Part shown: positions 1 through 10,461 of the stretch, piece after piece
Numbering within the stretch: the first letter of the stretch is position 1
Layout of the letters: each line of letters starts with the position of its first letter
NCBI RefSeq assembly: GCF_964204645.1
Contig: NC_134027.1
Span: forward strand, 18,404,485-18,468,484
Length of the DNA stretch: 64,000 nucleotides
Direction: 5' to 3'
Source: Tubulanus polymorphus
Lineage: Eukaryota; Nemertea; Palaeonemertea; Tubulaniformes; Tubulanidae
Made by a program: the position numbers and the translations under genes
Notes under the pieces: model-generated
What the model saw: the letters and a program-made list of their open reading frames with translations, nothing else
Told to the model about the DNA's origin: nothing
Databases searched by the model: none

Positions 1-720
1 CGTTTAATGATTTAATTAATTGGTATCGCGCAGATTGGTTGAAAGACGGGTGTTAGTCACCTTGTGATTTAATTGTTTTTCATGCATCGATTAATTAATC
101 TTATTATAACTTATTTGTAGGCGCATCCCGCAAACATTTTCTATTCGTTGAGTTTTCAAACGCGGTACTGTTCAGATGATTCGAGTCAAGCAGTAAAAAA
201 GTTTATGTATTAGCATTACTATGCAGTGAAAATAACGCACTGCGGCAAGTGAGGTGCTGTGATCCAGATGTGTAACCCATTTATGGGTAATAAATTTCCA
301 TCATGTCAACGCCATTCAAAAACAGTAGCAAAACTTTCTGCTGGTTTCTAGAAATAGCAATACGACGACAAGCACTTTCGAATTCGACCACGATATTTGA
401 GAAGTTTCACTGGTGGTCAGTGATGGTCAATTTATGAATTTTAATGGCGAATCCTTTCTAGTTTCACACCAAAAGCGGTACCGGTATATCGTTCTTTCAA
501 GAACTTTCAATTGGTCAGTGGTGGTCAGTGATGGTCAATTTATGAATTTTCAGTGGCGAATCCTTTCTAGTTTGACACCATAACGCGGTATATCGTTTTC
601 ATATTCGAGAAGTTTTAATTGGTCATTGGTGGTCAGTGATGGTCAGTGATGAATTTGCAATGATGATTCCTTAGAGGTTTGAAAACAAACATTACATGAT
701 AAATTTACGAAATTCGAAGT
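1..720. repeat. Degenerate ~107-bp tandem array (GGTCAGTGATGGTCAATTTA units)
   Basis: Three units are visible between about 405 and 700. Each contains GGTGGTCAGTGATGGTCA, then GGCGAATCCTTTCTAG (units 1 and 2) and a GGTATATCG stretch. The third unit is diverged. The first 400 bases show nothing that I recognise. Confidence 0.6.
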
Positions 721-2157
721 CAAGTGGTCAGACTCGGGGATATCTCAATTGGTCAGTTACTGACCATCATGGTGTCACCATTGTGGTCTAAGCTCAAATG
801 AAACATGTGGAACCGACGAAGGGGCCCAAAAGCGTTAAGTCATTTCCTGGCGTGACGTGATCCAAAAACGCCCTAACTGGAAAAGGCAGTCTCTCAATTG
901 GATGAAACCAAATCGGACAGGACAATTAAAATTTGGGAAGGCCACAGGTAGTGGTCTTTCTACGAAGCCCACGCGGTGAGCGTATTATTATGAAATCTTT
1001 TTTTAAACCACCATGTACCACGAAGTAATAAGCATCGTTGTAAGCACTTGAAACAGCCATTAACCACTTGAAACTGTCAGATCAAACATCATACCGCATC
1101 CCCGCAAAGAGGGGTGGTTCAGCAAACCGGAGTTTTCATTAGCCTCTCTAGACTACCCCGCCAGTACGGGTAGCCGAGCAAACCGGAAAACTCATAATGG
1201 TACACAGGTTGAGAGAACAGTAGCTTTCAGTGTGGGCCAAGCAAATTTGCTAATTTGGCATCAGACCACAATTAGGTTAATCATTAATTAGTAGCTCGAA
1301 GATGCGTAGGGCCGGACCAAAAATAGTACCTAGAGTGAAGAAGAGGTCCCCCATAAATGTTGCCATAATTTCTGCAAATGGGATAGGTAACGAATTTCGG
1401 TTATATGTATGAAATCCATTGATCCTGAGAGACAGATTGATGATGAAATAAGGGATTCCCTGGACTTTTTTTGCTTGGAGTAAGGGTACCAAACACGGTG
1501 GGGGATTCCCTTAGATATTTGGCTCGGATGTACTGGCATATCTGTACTGGGATACCCCTCCTTTCTAAAGGTTTGATTATTTCAAAAGTTAGGTTGGGTA
1601 TGTGTGGCGAAAACCACTTCAATGCGTAGCTAAGATGCTGGCCTATGAGCCATAAGCAGGATTTCCCCTGAATTTACGCGCTTATATATGAACTAAACTC
1701 TTAAATTTCTTGTTTTTACTATAGGATATAGAAGATTTTGGAATAGTGGTCTGAGCTCATTTGCTATCGTTTTGTTGCGCCCTCTTGTCGAGACGCCATC
1801 TTGAATCCGAAGAATTGCACCGGTTTATAACCTAAATTCGCGAGCGCTCAACAGCGATATGGATGCCCTGTTATTGCATATTCTCGGAGCTACCCATTTT
1901 TTGTCCATTTCTCCCAAAGCGGCGAAGCTGGTCAATCTGAAATAATCGAGATAACTCGGACTTCCTGTCTCCCTGTTTCTGTGCCGTTTTCATCAAATTC
2001 TCGACCCGTAAACAGGTAAAGTCGCGTAGATAGGCCTAATTTCGACAGGGGCGTCCCCAGGAATTTTTACTTTCTAACGTTAACTGTTGTTCGTGTGTTT
2101 TGTTGTTGCCGTACCTTAAATCGTTGGTGGTTAGTTCACAGGGGTTTGGCGATTGGC
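721..2157. other. Unassigned sequence, no supported gene
   Basis: Short frames near 1277-1622 on the minus strand overlap one another in different phases and match nothing I know. There is a small pair of similar GC-rich segments near 1100 and 1160 (both with AGCAAACCGGA). No other structure was seen. Confidence 0.5.
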
Positions 2158-2166
2158 GCTTTTACG

Positions 2167-2603
2167 GGGTCATCCTTATTACCGAGATGACGTATTTTAC
2201 CGAGATGAACAGAGACGAACCGAGATGAAATGAAATATAGCATATTTATTTATTTCTTATCGATTTTAACACTTGAAATCATGTTATATCAGTAATAAAT
2301 ACCTTCTAGAGTCATATTTTACATATTTTTTTTATTTAAAAAAATTTTGACTTCAAATACGTAAACTCGGTTAGCAATAAAATTTCATTGAATTTGATTG
2401 ATCGACGATCTTATCTTGGTAAAGTTAAGTTATTTTTCTACAAAAATATCCGACAAAATATGTAAAATATGACTCCAGCAGGCATTTACTGATATAATAT
2501 GATTTCAATGGTAAAAATCGATAAGGAATAAATAAATATGTCATATTTAATTTCATCTCGGTTGATCTAGGTAAAATACGTCATCTCGGTAATAAGGATG
2601 ACC
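2167..2603. mobile_element. Mutator-like foldback element with 9-bp target duplication
   Basis: The two halves are inverted copies of each other over roughly 190 bp. The left end reads GGTCATCCTTATTACCGAGA and the right end is its reverse complement. The flanks at 2158-2166 and 2604-2612 are identical (GCTTTTACG). A 9-bp duplication with very long terminal inverted repeats is the usual Mutator/MULE signature. There is no coding content. Confidence 0.8.
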
Positions 2604-2735
2604 GCTTTTACGAAACTGAATCTTTGTAAATATATTGAAAGTCACGTCTGATGAGAAAGTTCACGCAATTTACTGTTACTTACACAGCACCCACTTCTCC
2701 GGAGAACGCCATCTTTGATGGATTAGGTAATCGGC

Positions 2736-3582
2736 TAGTCAGTAACCTGTCTGAGGTTTAGTTTCACAATCGGATATTTTCACAAACCACAGTCAGGAAT
2801 GGGAAGGTCATTTTTGTATGAAATCTTCGTCAGCCAATTTGACTGACGAGTAATTTGCCTGGCATTTCATTGTCTCTTAAGATATCTGTCTCATTTTTGT
2901 TGTAATCGACGCACAACAGATTCATAGTTTGTCTGATACCTATAACACCTCACCTGACGATCTTAATCCATGTGCAAATCGGCCGTAAAGTGAGAGTAAA
3001 TTTCCGTCGGGTCAACAGCTGCCATTTTGAAAATTACTGGAGGTGCTGGCACCTGTGGACTGAGGCCAGGACAACAGCACAAACTAACGAAGCGAAACGA
3101 CGAAATTGAAAAAATTAAGAAATCAACACTTATTCACATTTTTCTTTTACCAGAATTTATTATTTCATTATTTATTATGGAAAATACGAAGATTTGAAAT
3201 ATAAGTTGGAAAACTATCAAAAATAAAAATTGTCGTTTCGTCTTGGAAGTTTTATATAAATCCTTGTAGGTCCCCTTGTCTTATCATGCCACATGTGCAA
3301 TACAGAGAAATGGCGGCCAATGGCGAAATTGGTGGAGAAATTAATTAATTTCTCAAAATAATGTTGATTAACCACTCGAAACATACATAAAATTGGATTA
3401 TTTCGAAAGGTACCTGTGTTAGTTTGTGAATTAAGCCATTAATTGTGGACTGAAGTGAATAGAAAGTATATTTTTGAAGTGTTACTTTTTTCAACCGTGT
3501 TTTGGTCCTTGTCATCCCTAACGTTGGTATAAGCCCATCCGATTATAAAAAGCTTACCACCAACGATTAGGTAACTAACTAG
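2736..3582. mobile_element. Non-autonomous TIR element with 8-bp target duplication
   Basis: Begins TAGTCAGTAACCTGTCTG and ends in the imperfect inverse (GGTAACTAACTA plus G). TAATCGGC occurs at 2728-2735 and again at 3583-3590. An 8-bp duplication fits hAT-type insertion, although the terminus is not the usual CAG. A second copy lies at 5885-6874. Confidence 0.75.
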
Positions 3583-5880
3583 TAATCGGCATACTTGCTC
3601 GCCGAGCGAGTATGCTGAGTTAGGTATGTTCATGTCCGCGCGGGGCGCCACTATCGATTTTTACTACGCGTTTTGACATCGCGTAGTAAAATCATTCATA
3701 AAACCTGTCTATCAATGCAAATGAGCTAAAATCTTTTGGAATCAACCAATTAGATCGATCTTAATCACTTGGGGGTTGGTTTAGTGTATAAATCCGCATT
3801 TTAGACGAAGAAAATAGAAATCGAAATATACCCTTTTTCAAGAGCAAAATTCGTCAGCTTAGGACCCGGAATAAGCGACGAATCATCAGGAATCGGAAGG
3901 TTTAGGATCTTAAAATTCAAATAGTGAAGACCGCATGATTTTAAGTTTTGCGTTGAAGCGAGCGATACAAAATGGCGGCCGGCACTTGTTATTGAATGAC
4001 GACGCGCCGCGCTGCTCGTGAATGTGATTAGATCAATATTCAACAATTATTCATCGGTCTAGCGGTGAATTATTGTATTTATTTTCCGATTCATAATTAT
4101 TCATCGCTATATTTTTTTTTGCGCGCGGATCGCCACTACGCTCCCGTCGGTAAAGCGGCTGTTGAAAGAGGGAGGCGTCTAATGGGATGAATTGAGGCTT
4201 GTGACGGGCAAAAATAGAGGCGCGTGATGGGACAGTGAGGCTCCCGAGGGGATTTTCCAAAAGTAGCAAAATTGAAATATATATAAAATATTGTTGAAAT
4301 TTAGCTCAAAACAAAACAAACGGATTATTATTTAGTTATTATTAGTAGTATTATTACTATTGCTTGGTTTATGTTTCTAAACTGATTGATTTTATAATGA
4401 TATCATGAATATATTTCAAATTTCAGCGTTTTGAGCTAGGCCAAGCCTAATTTTCTGCTTTTCTTAACTAAAATCCATCTAGCAAATAATATATAAAATA
4501 TATTGGTATATTTAGATCAATTTGCAATAGGAGCCTATGGCTATAGACCTAACTGACAGGCCTTGATAATCATGTTTATTCATTTCAAAAATTATGTAGT
4601 GAAAAAAATAATTTCATCTGAAATCATATCAATATTTCTCAATATTTCACATTTTTTCTTGCCGTTACCATGGAAACCTAATATAATAATCTACATAATA
4701 ATAGATATTCCTAGATAAACTTAGGGCAAACATAAACTATTGATAACTAGTTATTCTATCCCCTTTCTACATCATAACTTTTGATCTAACATCGATATTT
4801 TCATTATTTTACCATTTTTCGGCTGGTTTCCATGGAAACCATAGGCATTTGGAATCAGATGAAAATTTTGGGTCTTTCAACTGTCACCTGAAAGTGCTAT
4901 GAGTGTATTGCTCTTTAAATTTCTAGTCTATCTCTTTTAGTTTAAGAGATATTGAAGTTTGTTTACATGAAATATTGCCTTCTTAGATCACAGTTTTTGT
5001 GTATTGAAACATGAAGACACTTTTCGCTCAAATTTTCAAACTTCAATTTGCGATATCTCGAAGACTACTGAAGATAATTCAAAAATTTAAAAAGCATATT
5101 GTTATTTGAGCCCTCCCCATTCCAACCAGCTTTCTTTCAGTGAGATTGGAGCTATTTGAATTTTTTATGGATATAGCTAGCTGAGTATGTTAATCGATTA
5201 TGATAACCAATGTTCTTAAAAATGACGGATTATGACATAATCCATGCCCATAAAAACGTTTTGCATACTCGATTTAAGTTTCACGTTTACGGCACGTGGT
5301 TTAGTGAATCCGATTTGGTAAATCAACTCGTTTATGGACGCGGTTTAGTAAATTGATTTATTAAATCGACTAACTTGCTCGGCGAGCAAGTTAGTGGCGA
5401 TTTAGTCAGTGAAATCCAACATGGCGTCCTCTTCGACCACGGGCTAAAGACATCTATTGCAGACCATCATCTATCAATAATTCGGTCACCATTGACGCCC
5501 ATTTTCTTTTGAATCGCGACCTTTAAATTGATAAATTGATTCGACTCATTTACGAAAAACGATTCGATATACTAATCCTTTCGTTTTCCAACATCGAATC
5601 GGCACCTCCGCATAAACGGTTCGATCAATTACATTAAATATCATTGTTTCAGATTCAAAATGTCATCAGCAATTCATACATTGCCATTGGTTAATTTTAA
5701 TATATCTTCACTAGAAAGATTTAGCCTGGATACTGTCATTCAGTAGATTGCGTCAATCACGAGAGGTGCGGATCTGCACTTTTACCAGTTTCGATAAACA
5801 ATTGGTCGTTAAGGATCAATATCAGACGGTCGTCACGCTTTATTATATAAAATCACAAGGGATGAAACGCAGTTCAAGTT
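3583..5880. other. Unassigned AT-rich sequence with two related hairpins
   Basis: There are two 27-bp palindromes, 3589-3615 (arms GCATACT/TGCTCG) and 5369-5395 (arms ACTAACTTGCTCG), and two GTTNCCATGGAAAC sites at 4664 and 4826. Short minus-strand frames at 3801-4269 are not supported by splice or protein evidence. Confidence 0.5.
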
Positions 5881-5884
5881 GTGC

Positions 5885-6874
5885 TAGTCAGTAAGCTGTC
5901 TGTGGTTTAGTTTCACATTCGGATATTTTCACAAACCACAGTCAGAATGGGAAGGTCATTTTTGTATGCAATCTTCGTCAGCCAATTTGACTGACGAGTA
6001 ATTTGCCTGGCATTTTATTTTCTCTTAAGATATCCGTCTAATTTTTGTTGTAATCGACGCACAACAGATTCGTAGTTTGTCTGATACCTATAACACCTCA
6101 CCTACCAGGATTTATATAAAACTTCCAAGACGAAATGACAATTTTCATTTTTGATGGTTTTCCAACATAGGCCTATATTTCCAATCTTGGTGCTTTCCAT
6201 GATAAATTATAAAATAATAAATTCGGGATGAAGAAAAATGTAAATTAGTGTTGATTTCTTAATTTCCATGTGCAAATTGGCCGTAAAGTGAGAGTAAATT
6301 TTCGTTGATTCAACGGCGGCCATTTTAAAAACTTGTGGAGGGTGCTGGCACCTGTGGACTGAGGCCAGGACAACAACACAAACTAATGAAACAAAGAAAT
6401 TGAAAGAATTTAAGAAATCGACACTAATTCACATTTTTCTTCAACCAGAATTTACTATTTAATTATTTATTATGGAAAACACGAAGATTTGAAATATAAG
6501 TTGAAAAACCATCAAAAATAAAAATTGTCGTTTCGTCTTGGAAGTTTTATATAAATCTTTGTAGGCCACCTTGTCTATCATACCACATGTATGCAATGCA
6601 GAGAAATGGCGGTCAATGGTGGTATTTGTGGAGAAATTAATTTTTCAAAATTATGTTGATTAATCACTCGAAACATTCATAAAATTGGATTATTTCGAAA
6701 GGTACCTGTGTTAGTTTGTGAATGAACCCATTAATTGTGGACTGAAGTCAATAGAAAGTATATTTTTGAAGTGTTACTTTTTTCAACCGTGTTTTGGCCC
6801 TTGTCATCCCTAATGTTGGTATAAGCTCATCCGATTATAAAAAGCTTACCACCAACCATTAAGTAACTAACTAG
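5885..6874. mobile_element. Second copy of the 2736-3582 TIR element, with an internal inverted duplication
   Basis: Collinear with 2736-3582 at both ends. An extra block at about 6105-6250 is the reverse complement of about 6405-6565 within the same copy. No target duplication is visible. Its right end abuts a remnant of the Mutator-like repeat (about 6875-6990). Confidence 0.75.
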
Positions 6875-6990
6875 CCTAAAATATGACTCAAGCAGGTATT
6901 TAATACCGATATGAAATGATTTCAAGTGTTAAAATCGATAAGGAATAAATGAATATATTATATTTCATGTCATCTCGGTTCATCTCTGTA
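6875..6990. mobile_element. Half-length remnant of the 2167-2603 Mutator-like repeat
   Basis: Matches the right arm of the foldback element (AAAATATGACTC, AAAATCGATAAGGAATAAAT, TCATCTCGGTTCATCTC). The terminal TAATAAGGATGACC is missing. Confidence 0.65.
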
Positions 6991-8117
6991 TGTTGTATCT
7001 TGTACATTGTTTCATTGCAATATTAAAAAGTTGGTTTTGTGTCTAGATTTCTAAATCCAGTGTAGCAACCTTCTAATTTTAACCACCTTCAAGTATCTCG
7101 CCAACAAATCGCCACAATGCCGATGGCAGCCATGACTATTTGAATTTGTGCTACAGGTGCCATTTACCCCAGGATCTGTCCCTGGTGGCATTGAGATTGT
7201 GAAATATGTATCCAGCTGGGCACTTAGTCCCTTGGCCCCTAGTTGTCTTGGTATCTGCTGTCATCTGTTTGTCAGCAGAATAATTATTAGGGTTTCTGTG
7301 ATGGGAAGAAAAAATGTCAGTTAGCCATTATTGGGGGGGGGGGGAATTCTACAAGTCTGTGTCTATGTCAAGATGAACAATGCAGTGGTGAAATCCATAG
7401 GGGGGAGATTTGAGGATTTGTGGTCTATAGGCCTACTGTAAAACTAAAAGTACCACAGAGTAGTGCCTGTCACGTAAACTTCATTTATTGCTCAAAGTAT
7501 CACTCACAGAGAGCTTTTACACAGTTTCATTGGCGAACATGTGTGAACTATACCATTATGGAAAATAGGGTAGGTAAGAATGTCGTTGACCGACTGTAAC
7601 TATGCTTTGTAAGGAATGTAGGTATGGCCTATGCGCTATTACTACTACACTACATCATCAGCTACGCATTTTATTATTAAAAGCAATCGTTAGATTGAAA
7701 TAAACTAAAATTAGAACACTATAAAGTCTTTAGTGAACTAATAATTAGTTTCTTTTCACAATCCGGAATTTTCAGGATCTGAGGAAAATAGGACCACTTT
7801 TGGCTGTCCATTTAACGGTAAAAATACAGCCTCATGGAAAACCCGAATTAAATCACATAGTATAATTACCTCAGTGAGAGGATATATGTGCCCTATTTAA
7901 ATTTGGGCCCAAGGATCAGAGGTCTAGGTCACTAGAGGTCATTCGCGTGAAACCTTGTTAACATGATTCGAGAAGAACCATTGATAGCCGGACAATGATA
8001 TTACATAGTAGGATTACCCCTGGCGATTGATTTTATGGTCAAAGGTCAAGTTCACAGAAGGTTATTTATGCGATACCTTAAAAATGCAATTCAATATGAA
8101 CCATTGATAACAGGACT
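6991..8117. other. Unassigned sequence including ~150-bp degenerate repeats
   Basis: A run of 13 G starts near 7325. From about 7740 a degenerate unit (AACCATTGATA, GGACAATGATATTACATAG, TTACCCCTGG) recurs and continues at 9951-10200 on the other side of the 8118-9950 elements. These elements therefore seem to have inserted into an old tandem array. Confidence 0.5.
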
Positions 8118-9711
8118 ATTCTCACTACGTGGCGCTGCGGACATACGGAAGAAATAAGTTTGGCTTTGGTCTTCCTCGCTGTCGGACGTGCTTTTACTGT
8201 TGTGGTGGTTCACAGTTTGGCATTGTTCTGTGACCGTGTGTACTTATGTTGAACTGTGTGGCTTCCTTTTTGCAGTTCGGAGCCTGTCGTCCGGGGTATT
8301 CCACTGTGTGTGGAATAGGGGATAGTCCACTGTGTGTGCATGGCCAATGTGTTTGGACTTTGATAATTTTTGATTGCCCACTTCGGTGGTCGGATCCAAT
8401 GTGTTTGGACAAATTCTATAGATACGAATATTTTGATTGCCCACTTCGGTGGTCGGATCCAATGTGTTTGGACAAATTCTTAGATACGTATATTTTGATT
8501 GCCCACTTTGATGGTCGGATCCAATGTGTTTGGACAAATTTTGAGGCTACTGTGTGTGGCTGTTCACTGTGTGTGGACTAGAGGATGCGTGCCTTGCAGG
8601 ACTGTGTGTCCTGTTGCCTACTGTGTGCCGGCTGGGGGTATGCCCCGGAGTCCGCTGTGTGTGAGAAAAGATTGGAAGAATCGTTACGTTTAATAAAGAG
8701 TGATAATGAATAAGTGGATTTTAGGGCAGGGAAAACTCGAGCAGAGAAAACCCGAGAGGTCAGGGTTGTTGGTTCTCCATATTCAATGTGTGTTTCGGTA
8801 TAGTACGCCCTACTATTGTGAGATTTATTGGGCAGGGAGTTCGCCTATTATTTCAGTTTTCTGATCCGTTCCGGTGATTTTATTTAGCGCATTTTCGTTT
8901 CCGTGGGTAGTTTAGTCGCGCTCAACGCCTGATTTAGTTTGCTCCATTCGTGCGGGACGTGTGTCAAATACCTTACATTTTGCAGTTTTACGCGAGCACT
9001 CAGATCTTAGTATTTTCATATTTCTTGTTTACGCAGCTTCGTGTTGTGTTTGCCCTTGTATTCCACAGGTTTTTTTTTGTTGGTCAATTTGTCTTTTACC
9101 GTTTTCCGAGGTGGAAATGAAATTGCAAAAGATTTGGCATCTAAAACCTGTCGATTGTTTATGCTGGTAATAAAGTTAGGTCGTTGATCAGTTTCAATGT
9201 GTTGTTTATATTGCGTCCTGTTTTCAATTCTCTAGTTGCGGGCCTCTTAGTGTCCGTTGTCATGGCTTCGGTCATGTTGGCTGGGGGGTTGGTTTAGTAT
9301 ACTCCTTTTAGTTGCCTTGGGATACGGTACGATCTGCTTTGAAGGTGTGGATTCTATTCTCGACGATTGTGGTTACCGTTGGGTAACTATTGGGGGGTTG
9401 CTTTTCCTTCCCTCTGGTCATGTGTCCGCGGTTGATGATGCTTACAAACCATTGTGCGTGTACATTTGAGCGTCTAGGGAGGTTCAGTCCCGTAAGGCTT
9501 TTACATATGATCTCAATATTGCTTCTGTGCGATTGCCGTTTTGATCTAATGTTTAACTCCCCTTTTATGGTTTGGGTTTGGGTTTTGGGATGTTAGTTTT
9601 GGGGTTTTATGGCTTGTCTATTCGGAGTGTTTGGTGCGTCGCTTGGGCAGTACCGGTTTTTCCCCATATCTTATATTTCTGTAGTATGCCCGCACAACAG
9701 GGAGTGAGAAT
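8118..9711. mobile_element. 1.6-kb TIR-like element A (ATTCTCACT ends), unclassified
   Basis: Begins ATTCTCACTACGTGGCGC and ends GGGAGTGAGAAT. Its first ~60 bp and last ~80 bp are both repeated in the short element B just downstream. The interior is rich in G and T with many CTGTGTG motifs and a three-copy array (8370-8540). No transposase is recognisable. Frames here (for example 8246-8581) simply follow the repeat. Confidence 0.55.
8370..8545. repeat. Three tandem ~63-bp repeats
   Basis: The stretch TTTTGATTGCCCACTTCGGT followed by GGTCGGATCCAATGTGTTTG occurs three times, with spacers resembling TAGATACGAATA between copies. The third copy has TGATGG for TCGGTGG. Confidence 0.9.
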
Positions 9712-9719
9712 ATTATACT

Positions 9720-9950
9720 ATTCTCACTACGTGGCGCTGCGGACATGCGGAAGAAATCAGTTTGGCTTTGGTTGAGTTGGTTAGGCCAGCTGTGCTGTTG
9801 AATGGAGTTTATTAGTCCGGGAGTCAGAAAAAAAGAGAAAAAAAAAACTTTATTGTAGGTTGTCGCTCCTTTGTGCGAGCATGCTGCGGTCCCGGTTTTT
9901 CCCCATATCTTATATTTCTGTAGTATGCCCACACAACAGGGAGTGAGAAT
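9720..9950. mobile_element. Short derivative B of element A with 7-8-bp target duplication
   Basis: Shares both ends with element A but is 231 bp long. It is flanked by ATTATACT (9712-9719) and ATTATACA (9951-9958), a duplication with one mismatch. It looks like an internal-deletion derivative inserted next to A. Confidence 0.65.
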
Positions 9951-10241
9951 ATTATACAATTCTATTTCATAGTACATGTATGCTTTCCCCCAGGGAGAGT
10001 ATGTGCCATGATTTTGGCGTTCAAAGCCAAGGTTAGTAAAAGGTCCTTTGCCTTGTAAATGTAATTCATAAAGATCCATTCATAGCTGGACAATGATATT
10101 TCATAGTATGGTTAGCCTACCCCTGTATACACTCATCATTTTTTGGTATCAAAGATCAGGGTCTTCAAGGGTTATTCTCAACTGGCTTTTGCGGGGGACG
10201 TATGTACATAGTATCGAATTGCCTTATAACTATCATTTCAG
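9951..10241. other. NUP93 upstream flank
   Basis: Continues the degenerate array seen before 8118 (GGACAATGATATTTCATAG, TTAGCCTACCCCTG). No recognisable promoter element. Confidence 0.4.
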
Positions 10242-10279
10242 GAGTACGTTCGAAGCCTTGGATTAGCTAATTACTTAAA
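10242..10279 (+). other. NUP93: 5' UTR of NUP93 with a possible upstream intron
   Basis: The start codon is preceded by AAA in a favourable context. A polypyrimidine-poor but valid acceptor (ATCATTTCAG, ending 10241) lies 38 bases upstream. The first exon may therefore be non-coding and lie further 5', with coding beginning in this second exon. No TATA box or initiator could be assigned. Inference only. Confidence 0.3.
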
Positions 10280-10461
10280 ATGGATGGTGACGCGGAAGGA
10301 TTTTTGGATTTGCTGCAACAAGCAGAGCAGTTAACTGCTGACATGGATACTGGTGAAGATTTACCGCGAGTTGATCGAAATCTTTCACAAATCATGGAAG
10401 TCGGACAAAGATTGTGGACTCGTACTGCACATACAATTCAGGATAGTACAGACGTTAAAGC
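10280..10461 (+). CDS. NUP93: NUP93 exon 1: N-terminal Nup62-complex anchoring region
   Basis: Encodes residues 1-60 plus two bases, beginning [18 protein letters not shown] and ending DSTDVKA across the junction. The donor is GC|GTAGGT. The reading frame runs on three bases to TAG if unspliced, so splicing is needed. Confidence 0.95.

Noticed and set aside
1277-1622. Three overlapping minus-strand frames, possible retroelement remnant
   Set aside because: They lie in different phases over the same bases and no reverse-transcriptase or other motif is visible.
8246-8693. Open frames of 111 and 64 codons
   Set aside because: They translate the 63-bp tandem repeats and a CTGTGTG-rich stretch. 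The cysteine-rich look comes from the TGT repeats, not from a protein family.
8110-9960. LTR retroelement
   Set aside because: The repeated ends are inverted (ATTCTCACT / AGTGAGAAT), not TG...CA direct repeats, and no gag, pol or primer-binding site was found.
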